Under the pieces are notes generated by a model. That model saw only the letters and a list, made by a program, of their open reading frames with translations. It did not search any database and was not told the origin of the DNA. A stretch of DNA of 18,037 bases from Funneliformis mosseae (Eukaryota > Glomeromycota > Glomeromycetes > Glomerales > Glomeraceae). Shown piece after piece: positions 17,213 to 18,037 of this stretch. Positions within the stretch are counted from its first letter, which is position 1. Every line of letters begins with the position of its first letter. The position numbers and the translations under genes were made by a program. Where the stretch lies: the NCBI GenBank assembly GCA_910592005.1, contig CAJVPP010001759.1, positions 1 to 18,037 on the forward strand, written 5' to 3'.

Positions 17213-18037
17213 TATATATATTTTTTTTAAAAAAAAATCGGATATAATTAAACATTAGTCTGAATAAATACTGATTTGGCTTCATCGGTTTTAATACGAA
17301 TTGAACGAGCAACTTCGGCTTTCTGTTGAATTTCTTTCGTAAGTCATTATTTAATTCTTCTAATTCTCTTTCACTTTTTGCTAGAGAATTTTCGATTAAT
17401 CCTATCCTTTTCCGCCCTTGATTTGGCCATTTGAGGCTTGATAATTCGCTCATTTATTAAAACAAGTTGATTTTTAACATGATCTAATTAGACTTTTGAG
17501 CTCGAAGTTTATCACCCCCAATTTCCAAAATCTTATCTTAATCTCCTCTTCAATTTTAGAAGGTTGTCTTTTCAATCTATTTAACTCTTGAGATGGATGA
17601 TCAATTTGTATTCGAAGTTGTCCCATACGCCTGGTATCATCTATACTTGGATTATTTTTTGCCTTATAGAAAAAAATAAAAAAAATGATTAATGTTAACC
17701 CTTAACAAGAATTTATTAGTAGTTCTATACATACCGTAACTCGGTTACTCTTTTTTCAGTACAAATAATACGTTTTGCGCAAGCATTCGCATCCATTCTA
17801 ACTTCGATAGCTCCAATTCTAATTTAGAAAGTTCATCTTTTTTCTCTTGAAATTGAGGTTCTAAAGACCTAATTTTTTCATTTATTTCTTTCCACTGCAT
17901 TTCAAAGTGGCTACGGTCTTTTTCCAATTTCGATATTGTCTCCGATGTTGTGTCAGAAGGAAATGTTGAACTCATGGCTTCTTTAAACACTTTGTTACCT
18001 CCTCCGCTCATAGTGCCAGATTTATCAATCAATTGAC

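Larger units (their letters stand above)
15560..18037 (-). pseudogene. SMC4: Partial SMC4 (condensin) pseudogene with introns
   Basis: SMC4 is an ATPase subunit of condensin, which compacts chromosomes. The part present, read leftwards from the right edge, starts at the end of the hinge (LIDKSGTMSGGGNK). It continues through the returning coiled coil (FQEKKDELSKLELELSKLE; TRRMGQLRIQIDHPSQEL; ILEIGGDKLRAQKS; EGKKEELYEIKEKLDEKT; QLEDNE; LRNLTLLEI; CQIYTDDELDAVDKDTL; NANPNLSILEDYR). It ends in the C-terminal head with Walker B VMDEVDAALDFRNVSIVAN (VMDEVD at 15693-15710). Exon-like blocks are 17735-18037, 17254-17662, 16456-16545, 16260-16367, 16101-16192 and about 15560-16000, mostly with GT/AG borders. 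Decay: frame breaks near 17805, at least four in 17254-17662, and one or two in 16260-16367; stops in the last block; about 30 residues lost after KEMY; the ABC signature LSGGE eroded to a frame with a stop. The rest lies outside the window. Confidence 0.85.

Overview
The window reads like nuclear DNA of a Glomeromycotina (arbuscular mycorrhizal) fungus, most likely Rhizophagus or a close relative. The reasons are the strong AT bias, long A/T homopolymers, short introns with GTATGT/GTAAGT donors, TATA-type promoters about 40-120 bp before start codons, and the gene families present: an F-box protein, a tiny one-box HMG protein and a small Myb/SANT protein. The species is inferred from these features and was not checked against a database.

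Three genes look intact. (1) A four-exon Myb/SANT gene on the minus strand (1876-2687) has a 26-nt micro-exon that joins its two Myb repeats; none of the single open frames shows the whole gene. (2) An 88-residue HMG-box gene on the plus strand (5430-5696) has a TATA box and a C13 tract upstream. (3) A 579-residue single-exon F-box/LRR-like gene lies on the plus strand (7298-9037).

Much of the rest is a gene and transposon graveyard. 895-1268 is a foldback MITE flanked by TA. 3567-4718 (minus) and 13540-14755 (minus) are decayed genes I cannot name. 10641-11433 (plus) packs together a frameshifted short ORF, a C-terminal scrap of the condensin subunit SMC4, and a 3CxxC zinc-finger-like remnant. 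11490-13186 is a degenerate Tc1/mariner element with a broken transposase and an unrelated inserted segment that ends in a GC-rich 16-17 bp minisatellite. 15560-18037 (minus) is a partial SMC4 copy running off the right edge. Its introns and splice sites are still visible, but its exons carry many single-base indels and stops, and one intron holds a pogo-like MITE (16560-17212).

There is no operon-like organisation and I see no functional link between the intact genes beyond two of them being likely DNA-binding proteins. The most notable features are the micro-exon gene, the two separate SMC4 fossils 5 kb apart in opposite orientation, and the minisatellite inside the Tc1 element. No convincing tRNA, rRNA or CRISPR was seen.
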